A stretch of DNA of 64,000 bases from NCBI GenBank assembly GCA_044224605.1, contig JBGAKC010000024.1, positions 12,811-76,810 on the forward strand. Reading direction: 5' to 3'. This stretch comes from UBA7672 sp044224605. Its GTDB lineage: Bacteria > Pseudomonadota > Alphaproteobacteria > Caulobacterales > Hyphomonadaceae. Made by a program: the position numbers and the translations under genes. Below the pieces are notes generated by a model that saw nothing but the letters and a program-made list of their open reading frames with translations, was not told the DNA's origin and did no database searches. Numbering within the stretch: the first letter of the stretch is position 1; each line of letters opens with the position of its first letter. Shown piece after piece: positions 53,879 to 62,462 of this stretch.

Positions 53879-54856
53879 ATGAAGACGCGGATCACCGAGC
53901 TGTTCGGCATCGAGCACCCGATCATCCAGGGCGGCATGCACTATGTCGGTTTCGCGGAGATGGCGGCGGCCGTCTCCGAAGCGGGCGGGCTTGGCATCAT
54001 CACGGGGTTGACGCAGCGCACGCCTGAGGGCCTCAGGGCCGAAATCCGGCGCTGCCGCGAGATGACGAAGAAACCCTTCGGCGTGAACCTCACCTTCCTG
54101 CCGGCCGTGACGCCGCCCGACTATCCGGGCTTTGTGCGCACGATCATCGAGGAAGGCATCAAGATCGTCGAAACGGCGGGCAACAATCCGAGCCAGGTGA
54201 TGCCCTTCTTCAAGGAAGCCGGGATCAAGGTGATCCACAAATGCACCTCGGTCCGCCATTCGAAGAAGGCCGAGGCGATCGGGTGCGATGCCGTAAGCGT
54301 CGACGGGTTCGAGTGCGGCGGGCATCCGGGCGAAGATGACGTGCCAAACTTCATTCTGCTGCCGCGCGCGGCCGAAGAGCTGAAGATCCCCTTCGTCGCA
54401 TCCGGCGGCATGGCGGATGGTCGCTCGCTGGTCGCCGCGATGGCGCTGGGCGCTGATGGCATGAACATGGGCACGCGCTTCATTGCGACGAAGGATGCGC
54501 CCGTGCACCAGAATGTGAAGGATGCGCTGGTTGCGGCAAGCGAGCTGGACACCCGGCTGATCATGCGCCCGCTGCGCAACACCGAACGCGTCCTCAACAA
54601 TGAAGGCGTCACCAAGATCCTCGAAAAGGAAAAGCAGCTCGGGCAGGGGATCCGCTTCGAGGACATCATCAATGAGGTCGCGGGCGTTTATCCCAAGGTC
54701 ATGAAGGACGGCGACATGGCGGCCGGCGCCTGGAGCTGCGGCATGGTCGCAGGGCTCATCCACGACGTGCCGACGGTGAAGGAGCTGATTACCCGCATCA
54801 TGCGTGAGGCGGACGAGATCATCTCGAAGCGGCTGTCCGGTGCGCTGCGCGGGTAG
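53879..54856 (+). CDS. Nitronate monooxygenase/NAD(P)H-flavin oxidoreductase family
   Basis: A 325-residue FMN-dependent TIM-barrel enzyme of the nitronate monooxygenase/2-nitropropane dioxygenase family. Typical blocks are HPIIQGGMHYVGFAEMAAAVSEAGGLGIITG, IVETAGNNP, GCDAVSVDGFECGGHPGEDDV (with the substrate-region Cys/His) and ALGADGMNMGTRFIATKDAP (phosphate loop). The ATG at 53879 starts the family N terminus. Could also be an enoyl-ACP reductase FabK-type enzyme. Confidence 0.92.
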   Translation: MKTRITELFGIEHPIIQGGMHYVGFAEMAAAVSEAGGLGIITGLTQRTPEGLRAEIRRCREMTKKPFGVNLTFLPAVTPPDYPGFVRTIIEEGIKIVETAGNNPSQVMPFFKEAGIKVIHKCTSVRHSKKAEAIGCDAVSVDGFECGGHPGEDDVPNFILLPRAAEELKIPFVASGGMADGRSLVAAMALGADGMNMGTRFIATKDAPVHQNVKDALVAASELDTRLIMRPLRNTERVLNNEGVTKILEKEKQLGQGIRFEDIINEVAGVYPKVMKDGDMAAGAWSCGMVAGLIHDVPTVKELITRIMREADEIISKRLSGALRG

Positions 54857-54884
54857 GCGCAATTGTTGCGACCAGAGTGGGGGC

Positions 54885-55025
54885 GTCACGTCGGAGAAGC
54901 ACGAAGGTGAGGGAGCTGGCCGCCTCAAGATCTTCGTCTCCCATTCGCGCGCCGACATCGATATTGCCGACCAGCTGGTCCTGGCGCGCCTCGTCCGGCC
55001 GGTCTCGGCCTTAGCGATACTGTAG
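54885..55025 (+). pseudogene. TIR-domain gene remnant
   Basis: An open stretch encoding GRLKIFVSHSRADIDIADQLV, the first strand and helix of a TIR domain of the bacterial toll/interleukin-receptor type. After DQLV the likeness ends and a stop follows within about 16 residues. No ATG/GTG start is visible at its beginning, and the tail overlaps the 3' end of the opposite-strand gene. It is the amputated start of a TIR gene, a class often found in antiphage or signalling modules. Confidence 0.55.
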
Positions 55026-56375
55026 CGGACGGTTATCAACGCCGTTGAGTTCGTTGATCACGATGCGTACGGCGTCCGCCGTGTAGGCATCTCTTCTGGC
55101 CAGCGTCTTCATCAGGCTTGCAAGACCTTCCAGCATTTCCGGAGCGTTCGCGCCGAGGTCGGCGATCGCGGCGAGGAGTGCTTCGAAGCGCTGGCAGCTC
55201 TCGACGCGGTCGGGCACATCCTTGAGCTTGCCGAGAGGGAGTGCGTTGAGGATGCCGAGGAGGGGACGCGTAAGCCTTGCGTCGTCCGGGCCTAAAAAAA
55301 GCCTTCGGCTATCGCGGAGCATGGCGATGCCGGCGCTGAAGTCATCATCGTCCTTCGCGGCGAGCCAGCCCATCATCAGGTCATAGGCGTCATCTCGGCG
55401 CAGAAGGAGATCGGCGGCAAGCTCGCAACCCGCGCTCCTGAGATGCGCGTGCGCCTTGAGGGTTGCAACGTCGGTTGTGGAGCGCAGATCTAGCGTGCGG
55501 CGCAGCGCGCCGAAAGCGTAGAAGTCCTCCGGCAGGTCGGAGGGCGCGCGCGGAATGTCGCCACAGGCAGAGCCCAGGCGATGGGCGCGGTTGAGCGGCG
55601 CCTGGGTCTCGGCGAGCTTTGCTTCGAGCGCGTTGAGTTCGGCCTCGTCGGCGACCCGGACATCGGCTGGATAAAACAGCGTCGGCCAGCGCACGAGCAT
55701 TGCAGACATCGGCCAGCGCCAGACCGAGCCGGCATAATCAATCGAGACGCGCGGGAACCGGCCCAGCCAGCCGACGATCTTCTGCGGAACAGAGACGGTC
55801 CAGTGGGCGGTCCAGGCGTTGCCCGTGAAGCGGCCATCATCGCCAACCTGCCGGCTCACCGTGACTGTCCCGCAGCGCAGGCACGCATTCACGCTCAGCT
55901 GGGCGGACGGGAAGATGGCGCGGTGGAAGCGTTTCCCGCAATCGCACGCGACGGTCTGGTCGCCAAGGAGCGTTTCTCCGGGCGGCTGGTCGCCCTCGTA
56001 TCCGGCGAAGGACGGAGCGGGCTTGGGGTCCAGGGCCGCATCCTGGTCAGCCCCAGCCTGCGGCGCAGGCCTGGACGGCTTGGGCTCGCGCGGGGGCATC
56101 ACGAGCTCGCCCTTCTCGAAATACTGCTTCATGCGGCCATTGCCCGGGCCGTCCCTGGCGGCGAGCAGGAAGGTGAGGCGTTCGGGCGATTTCGTATCGC
56201 CGGGGCCGTCTCGCTCCCAGTCGATATAGATCTCGGTCATCTGCGGCCGGTTGAGGTCGATCTTGCAGATCACGCCTGTCGCTTCGAAGGGCACGCGCAC
56301 GCCCTTCGCGTCGGTGAAGCCGCGGATCACCGTGTAGCGGAAATGCGATTCGAGATGATCGATCGTCGTGCCCAT
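55011..56375 (-). CDS. Unknown protein with Cys-rich zinc-ribbon-like motif
   Basis: A 454-residue protein I cannot assign. The N-terminal ~70 residues look like a small beta domain (FRYTVIRGFTDAKGVRVPFEATGVICKIDLNRPQMTEIYIDWER). At about 142-172 a CDC followed by CLRC forms a possible zinc ribbon (VACDCGKRF ... NACLRCGTV). The C-terminal half is helical. The start at 56375 removes a Pro/Arg-rich stretch that actually falls inside the hairpin array upstream. It overlaps the TIR remnant by 15 bp at its 3' end. Confidence 0.65.
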   Translation of the reverse strand: MGTTIDHLESHFRYTVIRGFTDAKGVRVPFEATGVICKIDLNRPQMTEIYIDWERDGPGDTKSPERLTFLLAARDGPGNGRMKQYFEKGELVMPPREPKPSRPAPQAGADQDAALDPKPAPSFAGYEGDQPPGETLLGDQTVACDCGKRFHRAIFPSAQLSVNACLRCGTVTVSRQVGDDGRFTGNAWTAHWTVSVPQKIVGWLGRFPRVSIDYAGSVWRWPMSAMLVRWPTLFYPADVRVADEAELNALEAKLAETQAPLNRAHRLGSACGDIPRAPSDLPEDFYAFGALRRTLDLRSTTDVATLKAHAHLRSAGCELAADLLLRRDDAYDLMMGWLAAKDDDDFSAGIAMLRDSRRLFLGPDDARLTRPLLGILNALPLGKLKDVPDRVESCQRFEALLAAIADLGANAPEMLEGLASLMKTLARRDAYTADAVRIVINELNGVDNRPLQYR

Positions 56376-56443
56376 GAAACTCCAGTGGCGGCGCGTGGGT
56401 CGCGCCGCCACCAGATGCACGCTTCTGGGGAGGGGAAAAGGGG

Positions 56444-56676
56444 GCCCGCCGGCAGCGGAGGCAGGGGGACAGGGTGTGCCGGCGGGCGAGACCTGGCTGG
56501 AGTTGGGTCCAGCACAGGATCGTTCTGTTGGGGACGCCCGCCGGCAGCGGAGGCAGGGGACAGGATGTGCCGGCGGGCGCAGCCTGCGCGACCTTGGGGT
56601 CATCGCGCAGGGTCGTTCTTGTCAGGGGCGTCTGCCGGCAGCGGGAGGCAGGGGGACAGGGTGTGCCGGCAGACGC
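56444..56676. repeat. Three tandem ~93-bp hairpin repeats
   Basis: Hairpin I occurs three times: arms at 56444-56454/56477-56487 (GCCCGCCGGCA), 56535-56546/56568-56579 (CGCCCGCCGGCA) and 56628-56640/56664-56676 (GCGTCTGCCGGCA). Each is a perfect stem around a purine-rich 20-23-nt loop. In the third copy both arms change together (CCCGCC to TCTGCC, GGCGGG to GGCAGA), preserving pairing. Between copies lies hairpin II: 56492-56518 (CCTGGCTGGA, one bulge) and 56583-56611 (CCTGCGCGA, perfect), differing in sequence but both paired. A TCGTTCT..GT..GGG segment follows each. The array fills the gap between the porin stop and the unknown gene. Confidence 0.85.
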
Positions 56677-56682
56677 TCTACG

Positions 56683-58116
56683 CTACCATTCGATCTGGGA
56701 GCGTAGGGTGATGACATCCGCTTCGCCCGAGAGCGGGCTCAAGGGACGTTCGATGTCCAGGCGCGAATAGTCGGCCTGGAATTTCAGGAAGGAGAGCGGC
56801 TGCCAGGTCGACTGCAGCGTGAAGCCTTTTTGCTGGCCGCCATCGACCGCGCCATCGGTGAGGTCGAGGAAGTCGTAGCGCAGGCCGAGCGTGACGGCGC
56901 CGAAGCCGTCAGGCCCAAGCGGATTGCGCGGGCTCATGCGGCTGAACGAGCCGTCCTTCAGCTTGTAGGCGCGGCTGTCGCCCGTGGGCGACCAGAAGAA
57001 GTCGAGATAGCCGCCCTGGAAGGAAGGGTTGGAGCCGGCGATGGGAGACCCCGACTGCGGTTTCGCCGTGAGCTGTCCGTATTCGCCGGAGAAGGCGAAT
57101 TCGTTGTGCTGGGCGGCGAACTCGGCGCCGAGGAACTGGTCCTGCGCGAAGGCGGCCGAACCTGTGTCGATGAAGCGGTCGCCCCAGCCGGTGTTGGGGC
57201 GGGCGCGATAGCGGAAGGCGGGTCCGCGAATGCCTGAGACGTCTTCACCGCCGGCGTTGTCGCGGTAACGCGCGAAGGCGCCGAGGTGGACGAGCGTCGT
57301 GCCTTCCTTGGTCTGGCTGAACACCGGGACCCAGGCGCCGCGGGCCGAGAGGCCGATGGTTTCGCTGGTGTTGGTCGATTCCGGGTTGTCGGCTGTGTCG
57401 CCATAGATGCCGACGGCGCCGTTCCAGTTCGAGCCCGAGGAAGCGACAACGATGCCCATCGTCTTGGAGGACGAGAAGGCGGCCGACATGGCCGAGCGTT
57501 CGTTGAAGGGGATGTTCAAGGTGGAGGTGCGGTCTTCGAGGTTCGATGCGATGGCGTTCTGGCCGAGCGTGATTTCCCACGGGCCCGCGACATACTGGAT
57601 GTAGGCGTCGTCGAAGCCGACTTCGGTCTCGGCGCCCGAGGTCGAAACCGAGGTGACGACCGGGCCACGGTCGGTTTCACCGGCGAGGCATGTGGCGCGC
57701 TGGGTGATGGCGGCTGTGCCATTGTCCTGGCAGAGGCGCAGCGTCGTGACCGTGGAAGATGCGGCGTCGGCGCCCGGCTGGAAGGCCAGGGCGACCTTGT
57801 ATCGCCAGGCGTCCGAGAACTGACCCTCGACGCCGAGATAGGCGCGGCGGACGTAAGAGCGGGAATAGCTCTGGTCGGTCGCGGAGGCGCCATCGGTGTC
57901 GACGTTGAAGATATCGTACTGGACGCGGCCGTTGACCTTGAAGGACTGCTCGCCCTCGCTCGTTTTCGGAGCGCCGTTGGACCAGGAGGTCGAGACGGTC
58001 GGCTTGTCGGCTTTCTTCTCGACGGGAGCGGCGGCGGGGGTCTGGGCGAAGGCCGGGGCGGCCGACAGCGCGAGCACCGCAAGGGCGGCGTGGCGGGTGA
58101 GAGTGGCCCTGGTCAT
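56683..58116 (-). CDS. OprO/OprP-type phosphate-selective porin
   Basis: A 477-residue outer-membrane beta-barrel with a signal peptide (MTRATLTRHAALAVLALSAAPAFA). The family's KVNGRVQYDIFNVD, SYSRSYVRRAYLGVEGQFSDAWRYKVALAF and EITLGQNAIASNLEDRTS blocks are present, and it ends in an aromatic (SQIEW), as outer-membrane proteins do. Selectivity for phosphate is the family's usual property but is not proven. An ATTCTC-rich operator region and a 5'-UTR stem-loop lie upstream; the hairpin array follows the stop. Confidence 0.9.
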   Translation of the reverse strand: MTRATLTRHAALAVLALSAAPAFAQTPAAAPVEKKADKPTVSTSWSNGAPKTSEGEQSFKVNGRVQYDIFNVDTDGASATDQSYSRSYVRRAYLGVEGQFSDAWRYKVALAFQPGADAASSTVTTLRLCQDNGTAAITQRATCLAGETDRGPVVTSVSTSGAETEVGFDDAYIQYVAGPWEITLGQNAIASNLEDRTSTLNIPFNERSAMSAAFSSSKTMGIVVASSGSNWNGAVGIYGDTADNPESTNTSETIGLSARGAWVPVFSQTKEGTTLVHLGAFARYRDNAGGEDVSGIRGPAFRYRARPNTGWGDRFIDTGSAAFAQDQFLGAEFAAQHNEFAFSGEYGQLTAKPQSGSPIAGSNPSFQGGYLDFFWSPTGDSRAYKLKDGSFSRMSPRNPLGPDGFGAVTLGLRYDFLDLTDGAVDGGQQKGFTLQSTWQPLSFLKFQADYSRLDIERPLSPLSGEADVITLRSQIEW

Positions 58117-58156
58117 CGTCGGCAGCTCCGGAACTACTCCGGCTGGCCAAACATGG

Positions 58157-58187
58157 CGTCCGGAGGAAGAATTTCTCTCTCCGGACG
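58157..58187 (-). promoter_or_regulatory. 5'-UTR stem-loop of the porin gene
   Basis: CGTCCGGA (58157-58164) and TCCGGACG (58180-58187) form a perfect 8-bp stem with a 15-nt loop, about 41 bp before the porin ATG. It could affect translation or mRNA stability. Confidence 0.4.
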
Positions 58188-58190
58188 TGT

Positions 58191-58230
58191 ATTCTCTAAT
58201 TTGATGAAAAATTCTCTAAAATGGAGAATT
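58191..58230. promoter_or_regulatory. ATTCTC operator cluster at the porin promoter
   Basis: ATTCTCTA occurs at 58191 and 58211, exactly 20 bp apart. The second copy is also the left arm of a perfect inverted repeat, AATTCTC (58210-58216) and GAGAATT (58224-58230). Similar motifs lie at 60311 and 60345-60370. Confidence 0.6.
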
Positions 58231-58291
58231 GCCTGAAAACCAGATGCTCACAGGACGGGATGCCGCAGCTGGATGAGAAAGTTCTCCCGAA

Positions 58292-58882
58292 TCATTCCGC
58301 GTCCTGGCGCCAGAAACCTTCATCGCCCGAGATCACCAGGAGCGCGGTGCAGGCCTCGCTGCTGGCGGAATGAAGACGGTGCTCCGTCGAGCCGTCGAAG
58401 AAGATGGCGTCGCCCGGACCGAGCTTGAGCGGGGCGTAAACGTCGGTGTGGAGCAGGGCCGTGCCGGTGAGAATGTGGAGATAGGCCTCTCCGGGCAGGG
58501 TCTGGCGCCGTCCGTCCGTGGGCTGAAGGGTCACCACCATCGGGGTGAAGGCCTTGGACAGGAGGTCCTGCGCTGCGACTTTCGCGACATGTTCGCCGAA
58601 CGGGACGGGCTCGCCTTCGCCCTTGCGGACGACGGCGCGGCGGGCGCTGGGGGATGGCGTGGCGGACGCCTGCTGGAGGATGGACAGGCCCGGATCGATG
58701 TCCAAAGCGCTGCAGATACGCAGGATCTTGTCGTAGGTGAGCGAGGACTGGCCGAGTTCGAGCTTGGACAGGGTCGACAGGGGCACGCCGGACTTGTCCG
58801 ACAGCTCCTGCAGCGTCCAGCCCTTGGCGAGGCGGAGCTTGCGGACGGCGACGCCGGCCTGCTGGGTAAGGCGCGACTTCAT
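58292..58882 (-). CDS. XRE-cupin transcriptional regulator
   Basis: A 196-residue regulator with an N-terminal helix-turn-helix of the XRE/Cro type (VAVRKLRLAKGWTLQELSDKSGVPLSTLSKLELGQSS, about 12-55) and a C-terminal cupin sensor (LGPGDAIFFDGSTEHRLHSAS). Its ATG overlaps the stop of the MASE1-PAS gene (ATGA), so it is made together with that membrane sensor. ATTCTC motifs at both neighbouring promoter regions are candidate binding sites. Ligand is unknown. Confidence 0.93.
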   Translation of the reverse strand: MKSRLTQQAGVAVRKLRLAKGWTLQELSDKSGVPLSTLSKLELGQSSLTYDKILRICSALDIDPGLSILQQASATPSPSARRAVVRKGEGEPVPFGEHVAKVAAQDLLSKAFTPMVVTLQPTDGRRQTLPGEAYLHILTGTALLHTDVYAPLKLGPGDAIFFDGSTEHRLHSASSEACTALLVISGDEGFWRQDAE

Positions 58883-60309
58883 GCCTGAACCTCGCGGAGC
58901 GTGGCGATGATTTCCTCGGGCTCCTTGCCGCGGGACGTGATCAGGGTTGCGCTGATGTCGAATGGACGCCAGCCGCCGGCTGCGACGCCAAGGCGCATGC
59001 TCAGGGTGTGAGGCCGGTCGATTTCGCCGGACGCTATGAAGTTCAGCATTTCGCTACGCACGCGGGGACGATCCTCCTCGTGCACGAGGTCCAGGATCTC
59101 ACGCCCCTCCAGCTCGTGCACGTCGGCACAGATAGTACGACATGCGGGCGATGCGAAGATCACAACACCATCGAGATCGAGTCGCATGACCAGGTCGCGG
59201 GAATTGTCTGCTATCAGCCTGTAATGCGCCTCGGCCGCGATGAGTTCGCCCCAGGCGGACTGGGCGTCGGCAAGTGCGCGGGAGGCCGATTCATAAAGGC
59301 GATTCTTTTCGTCCAGCGCTGCAACCAGAGGCAGGATGCAGGTGGCGATCGCGGCGATGTAGAACTGCGAGGCGAGCAGGTAGTCCGCCGTGTTGAGCGG
59401 TGCGCCCGGCGCGCGCGGGACAAGCAGCCCGTTGCCGAGCATGGTGACAGCGACAATGGCGATGGCGAAGCTGGCGCCTGCTGAGCCCAGCTCGAAAGCG
59501 ATGAGGATGAAATAGGGGACCGCGGCGATCGTGAAGAAGTTGTGCAGCCGGCTTGGCATGTACCAGGCGGCGATCTGGGCGGCGAGGAGGATGCCTAGGA
59601 GGATGATGGCTTTCACGCGCAGGCGTGGCGCGACGAGCTGGCGCCAGGCGCCGCTGCCAAAGCTGCAGAAAATCGGCAGGAAGACAACATAGCTGAGCGC
59701 ATCCGCGAGGAACCACGTGCCGAGATCCTTAAGGTCGAAGCGCTCCGGGCTGAGGAAGGAGCCGATCGCGACCACGATGGCGGAGAACGCAGGCGCCGCA
59801 AGACCTCCGATCAGGAGGAAGCGGAAGACGGAGGCGCGATCCTCGAACTCGAGCGCGTGGCCTGACCAGCGCAACAGGCCGGCGCACAGGAGCGGGCCGC
59901 CGATGTTTGTCGACAGATAGATGAGCTCGTTGACCGGCGAGTCACCTACATAGACTGACCGGATGATGTGAGCGGCGATAAAGAAGCCGGTAATAATGGG
60001 CCAGTCGCGGGTTGGCGATGAGAGCAGAGTCCAGGCGAAGATTGCGCTGGCGATCCAGATCGGCGTGACGTTCGCGCCATAGCGGACGAGGTCGACTGTC
60101 ACCTCCATCGTGATGAAGAACAGCGCTGCATAGATCAGCGCGCGCAGCGCCGTTCGCGTCCAGTTTCGGCGTTCCGATTCCAAGGCCCCACCTTCCCGCT
60201 GCCCCTCGGAAATTGATGACACCTCGTGCGCGGATGCCGCCAGCGAAATCGGATCGCTGCGCCATGCCACACGGTTCTTCACGCGGACCGGATTCGAGAA
60301 ACCAATCAT
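58879..60309 (-). CDS. MASE1-PAS membrane sensor without output domain
   Basis: A 476-residue sensor. Residues from about 50 to 335 contain 8-10 predicted membrane helices with the MASE1 pattern (APIWIASAIFAWTLL-like VTPIWIASAIFAWTLLSSPTRDWP). A short coiled coil (about 335-360) links to one PAS domain (YRLIADNSRDLVMRLDLDGVVIFASPACRTI ... PEEIIATLREVQA). It ends there: no GGDEF, histidine kinase or EAL domain follows. The next gene, XRE-cupin, overlaps its stop by 4 bp. The sensor may control that regulator or partner proteins by protein contact. Confidence 0.85.
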   Translation of the reverse strand: MIGFSNPVRVKNRVAWRSDPISLAASAHEVSSISEGQREGGALESERRNWTRTALRALIYAALFFITMEVTVDLVRYGANVTPIWIASAIFAWTLLSSPTRDWPIITGFFIAAHIIRSVYVGDSPVNELIYLSTNIGGPLLCAGLLRWSGHALEFEDRASVFRFLLIGGLAAPAFSAIVVAIGSFLSPERFDLKDLGTWFLADALSYVVFLPIFCSFGSGAWRQLVAPRLRVKAIILLGILLAAQIAAWYMPSRLHNFFTIAAVPYFILIAFELGSAGASFAIAIVAVTMLGNGLLVPRAPGAPLNTADYLLASQFYIAAIATCILPLVAALDEKNRLYESASRALADAQSAWGELIAAEAHYRLIADNSRDLVMRLDLDGVVIFASPACRTICADVHELEGREILDLVHEEDRPRVRSEMLNFIASGEIDRPHTLSMRLGVAAGGWRPFDISATLITSRGKEPEEIIATLREVQA

Positions 60310-60310
60310 T

Positions 60311-60370
60311 ATTCTCTATTTTAACGAGGTTTTCAGCATTCTGCGAGAAAAACTGTTCCGTACTGAGAAA
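60311..60370. promoter_or_regulatory. ATTCTC/GAGAAA motifs in the sensor-receptor divergent region
   Basis: ATTCTCTA at 60311-60318 lies next to the sensor start codon. GAGAAA occurs at 60345 and 60365, again 20 bp apart, each followed by CTGTTCC. This is the same motif and phasing as upstream of the porin. Confidence 0.5.
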
Positions 60371-60418
60371 GTTTTCTGTTCCGCCTTCCCCGGGACAGGT
60401 CGTACGGAGAAGCTGTTC

Positions 60419-61813
60419 GTGGTCGCACGTCGTCTAAATCTCAAGATTTCCCGCAAATTGCTGCTGGCGTTCGGCGTTGTCGTCGCGACGGTTGGCATTT
60501 CGAACGGCGTCGTGTTCATGGCGAACCAGGCGGTCGACGCCGCCACGCTGGAAGCCAAGCAGTCCAACGACCAGCTCAATAACGAGGCCGCGGTGCTCGC
60601 GGCGGCGGTCGACGTGCAGAACTCGATGCGCGGCTTCGTCGCTTCCGGAAACGCCAAGTCGTTCCTCGACGCCAAAGTTGGCTTCTACGAGAAGCTCAAG
60701 ACACTGGATGCGACCTACAAGGCGCTTTCGGACATGATCACGGAGGCGGACGACCGCGAATTGCTGGCGCCGCTGGGAGCTGCGCTGGAGACCTTCAAGG
60801 CGCAGTCGGATGCCGCAATCCAGATGGCCCGCAATCCGGAAACCATCGACACGGCGCGTGCCGAGATCGCAGACACGGCCCGTCTGTTCAGTACACGCGA
60901 GGCTGTTGCCGCTCTGATGAATCACGAAAAGGAACAGCTCGCGGCGTTCGAAGCCCATGCTGCAGCGGAAGTCGGCAAGTCATACCTCGTGCTCGGCATT
61001 GGCGCTGCGCTCGCGATCCTGATCTCGGCCCTGATGGGCTGGTGGCTGACGCGTGGCATCGCCAGGCCGGTCATCCAGATGACGGACGCCATGCGCCGCC
61101 TTGCCAGGGGCGACAACACCATCGCCATTCCGGCCAAGGGGCAGGGCGACGAGATCGGCGAGATGGCCGATGCGCTCGACGTGTTCAAGCAGGCCGCCAT
61201 CGAGAAGGAAGCGATGGAGGCGGCGCAGAAGAAAGCCGCCGCCGAGCAGGCTCTGGTCGTCGAGACGCTGTCGCGTGGCCTGGCCGACCTGTCGAAAGGC
61301 GTTCTGACCACGCGCTTCGACGTCGATGTATCCCCAGAATACAAGAAGGTGCGCGACGACTTCAACGCCGCAGTGACCCAGCTGCAGGACGCGATGAAAG
61401 TGATCATCGCCAACGTGCAGGGCATGCGTTCGGGCGCTGAGGAGATTTCCCATGCGGCCGATGACCTGTCGCGCCGGACGGAACAGCAGGCTGCCTCGCT
61501 CGAGGAGACGGCTGCTGCGCTCGATGAGATCACCGCGACGGTGCGCAAGACCGCCGATGGCTCGCGTCAGGCGAACGCTGTGGTCGGCGAAGCCAAGGGC
61601 GAAGCCGAACGCTCGGGCGAAGTGGTTCGCAAGGCGGTCGCTGCGATGGGCGAGATCGAAGGTTCGTCGCGGAAAATCGCCCAGATCATCGGCGTGATCG
61701 ACGAGATCGCCTTCCAGACCAACCTGCTGGCGGCGAAGTGGTTCGCAAGGCGGTCGCTGCGATGGGCGAGATCGAAGGTTCGTCGCGGAAAATCGCCCAG
61801 ATCATCGGCGTGA
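60419..61813 (+). CDS. Methyl-accepting chemotaxis protein, frameshifted
   Basis: Reads as 464 residues: TM1 (KLLLAFGVVVATVGISNGVVF), periplasmic helices, TM2 (SYLVLGIGAALAILISALMGWWLT), HAMP, and the first part of the signalling domain, then a junk tail (AAKWFARRSLRWAR...). GTG start after GGAG. The break is caused by a 116-bp tandem duplication at 61616-61848. Removing one copy gives an intact frame of 629 residues from 60419 to 62424. As read, it lacks the CheA/CheW-contact tip's second half and the C-terminal tether. Confidence 0.85.
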   Translation: MVARRLNLKISRKLLLAFGVVVATVGISNGVVFMANQAVDAATLEAKQSNDQLNNEAAVLAAAVDVQNSMRGFVASGNAKSFLDAKVGFYEKLKTLDATYKALSDMITEADDRELLAPLGAALETFKAQSDAAIQMARNPETIDTARAEIADTARLFSTREAVAALMNHEKEQLAAFEAHAAAEVGKSYLVLGIGAALAILISALMGWWLTRGIARPVIQMTDAMRRLARGDNTIAIPAKGQGDEIGEMADALDVFKQAAIEKEAMEAAQKKAAAEQALVVETLSRGLADLSKGVLTTRFDVDVSPEYKKVRDDFNAAVTQLQDAMKVIIANVQGMRSGAEEISHAADDLSRRTEQQAASLEETAAALDEITATVRKTADGSRQANAVVGEAKGEAERSGEVVRKAVAAMGEIEGSSRKIAQIIGVIDEIAFQTNLLAAKWFARRSLRWARSKVRRGKSPRSSA

Positions 61814-61848
61814 TCGACGAGATCGCCTTCCAGACCAACCTGCTGGCG
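61616..61848 (+). repeat. 116-bp exact tandem duplication inside the chemoreceptor gene
   Basis: Bases 61616-61732 recur exactly at 61732-61848. As 116 is not a multiple of 3, the second copy shifts the frame. The same segment also recurs at the end of the next receptor gene, up to the window end. Confidence 0.95.
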
Positions 61849-62424
61849 CTCAACGCCGGTGTCGAGGCCGCCCGCGCAGGCGAAGCCGGCCGCGGCTTTG
61901 CGGTCGTCGCCTCGGAAGTGCGTGCGCTCGCTCAGCGCTCCTCGGACGCCGCGAAAGAAATCAAGACGCTGATCATGGCGTCCTCGCAACAGGTCGAAGG
62001 CGGCGTCGAGCTAGTGAACCGCACCGGCGAGGCCCTGCAGAAGATCGTCGTGAAGGTCGCCGAGATTTCGACGCTCGTGTCGGAAATCTCTGCTTCCACG
62101 CAGGAACAGTCGGCCGGCCTTGCGCAGGTCAACACGGCCGTGAACCAGATGGACCAGGTGACGCAGCAGAACGCGGCGATGGTCGAACAATCGACTGCCG
62201 CCTCGCACTCGCTGGCCAAGGAAGCCGGCGAACTCGCCGAGCTCGCCTCCAAGTTCGACATCGGCGCCGGAACTCCGACCGCCCGCGTCGTCCACACGCC
62301 GCAACCCAAGCGCCTGCCGCCGCCTTCGCGCCCGGCCGCGCCGGCGCGTCCCATGCCGACCCAGGGCAACGCCGCCCTGAAGCCGGTCGCGGACAACGAC
62401 GAAGACAGCTGGGAAAATTTCTAG
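61738..62424 (+). pseudogene. C-terminal half of the frameshifted chemoreceptor
   Basis: An open frame giving MVRKAVAAMGEIEGSSRKIAQ, the hairpin tip FQTNLLALNAGVEAARAGEAGRGFAVVASEVRALAQRS, the return helix and a Pro-rich tail ending SWENF. The last five residues resemble the NWETF-type tether for CheR/CheB methylation enzymes. It is the displaced downstream part of the receptor that begins at 60419; the ATG at 61738 lacks a ribosome site. Confidence 0.75.
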
Positions 62425-62462
62425 GTCTTCGGAAGAAAAAAAAGAAAATCGGGAGAGAAGCC

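Noticed and set aside
55011..56603. Upstream extension of the unknown protein through the hairpin array
   Set aside because: Those codons are Pro/Arg-rich and translate the inverted repeats; the ATG at 56375 begins a domain-like sequence.
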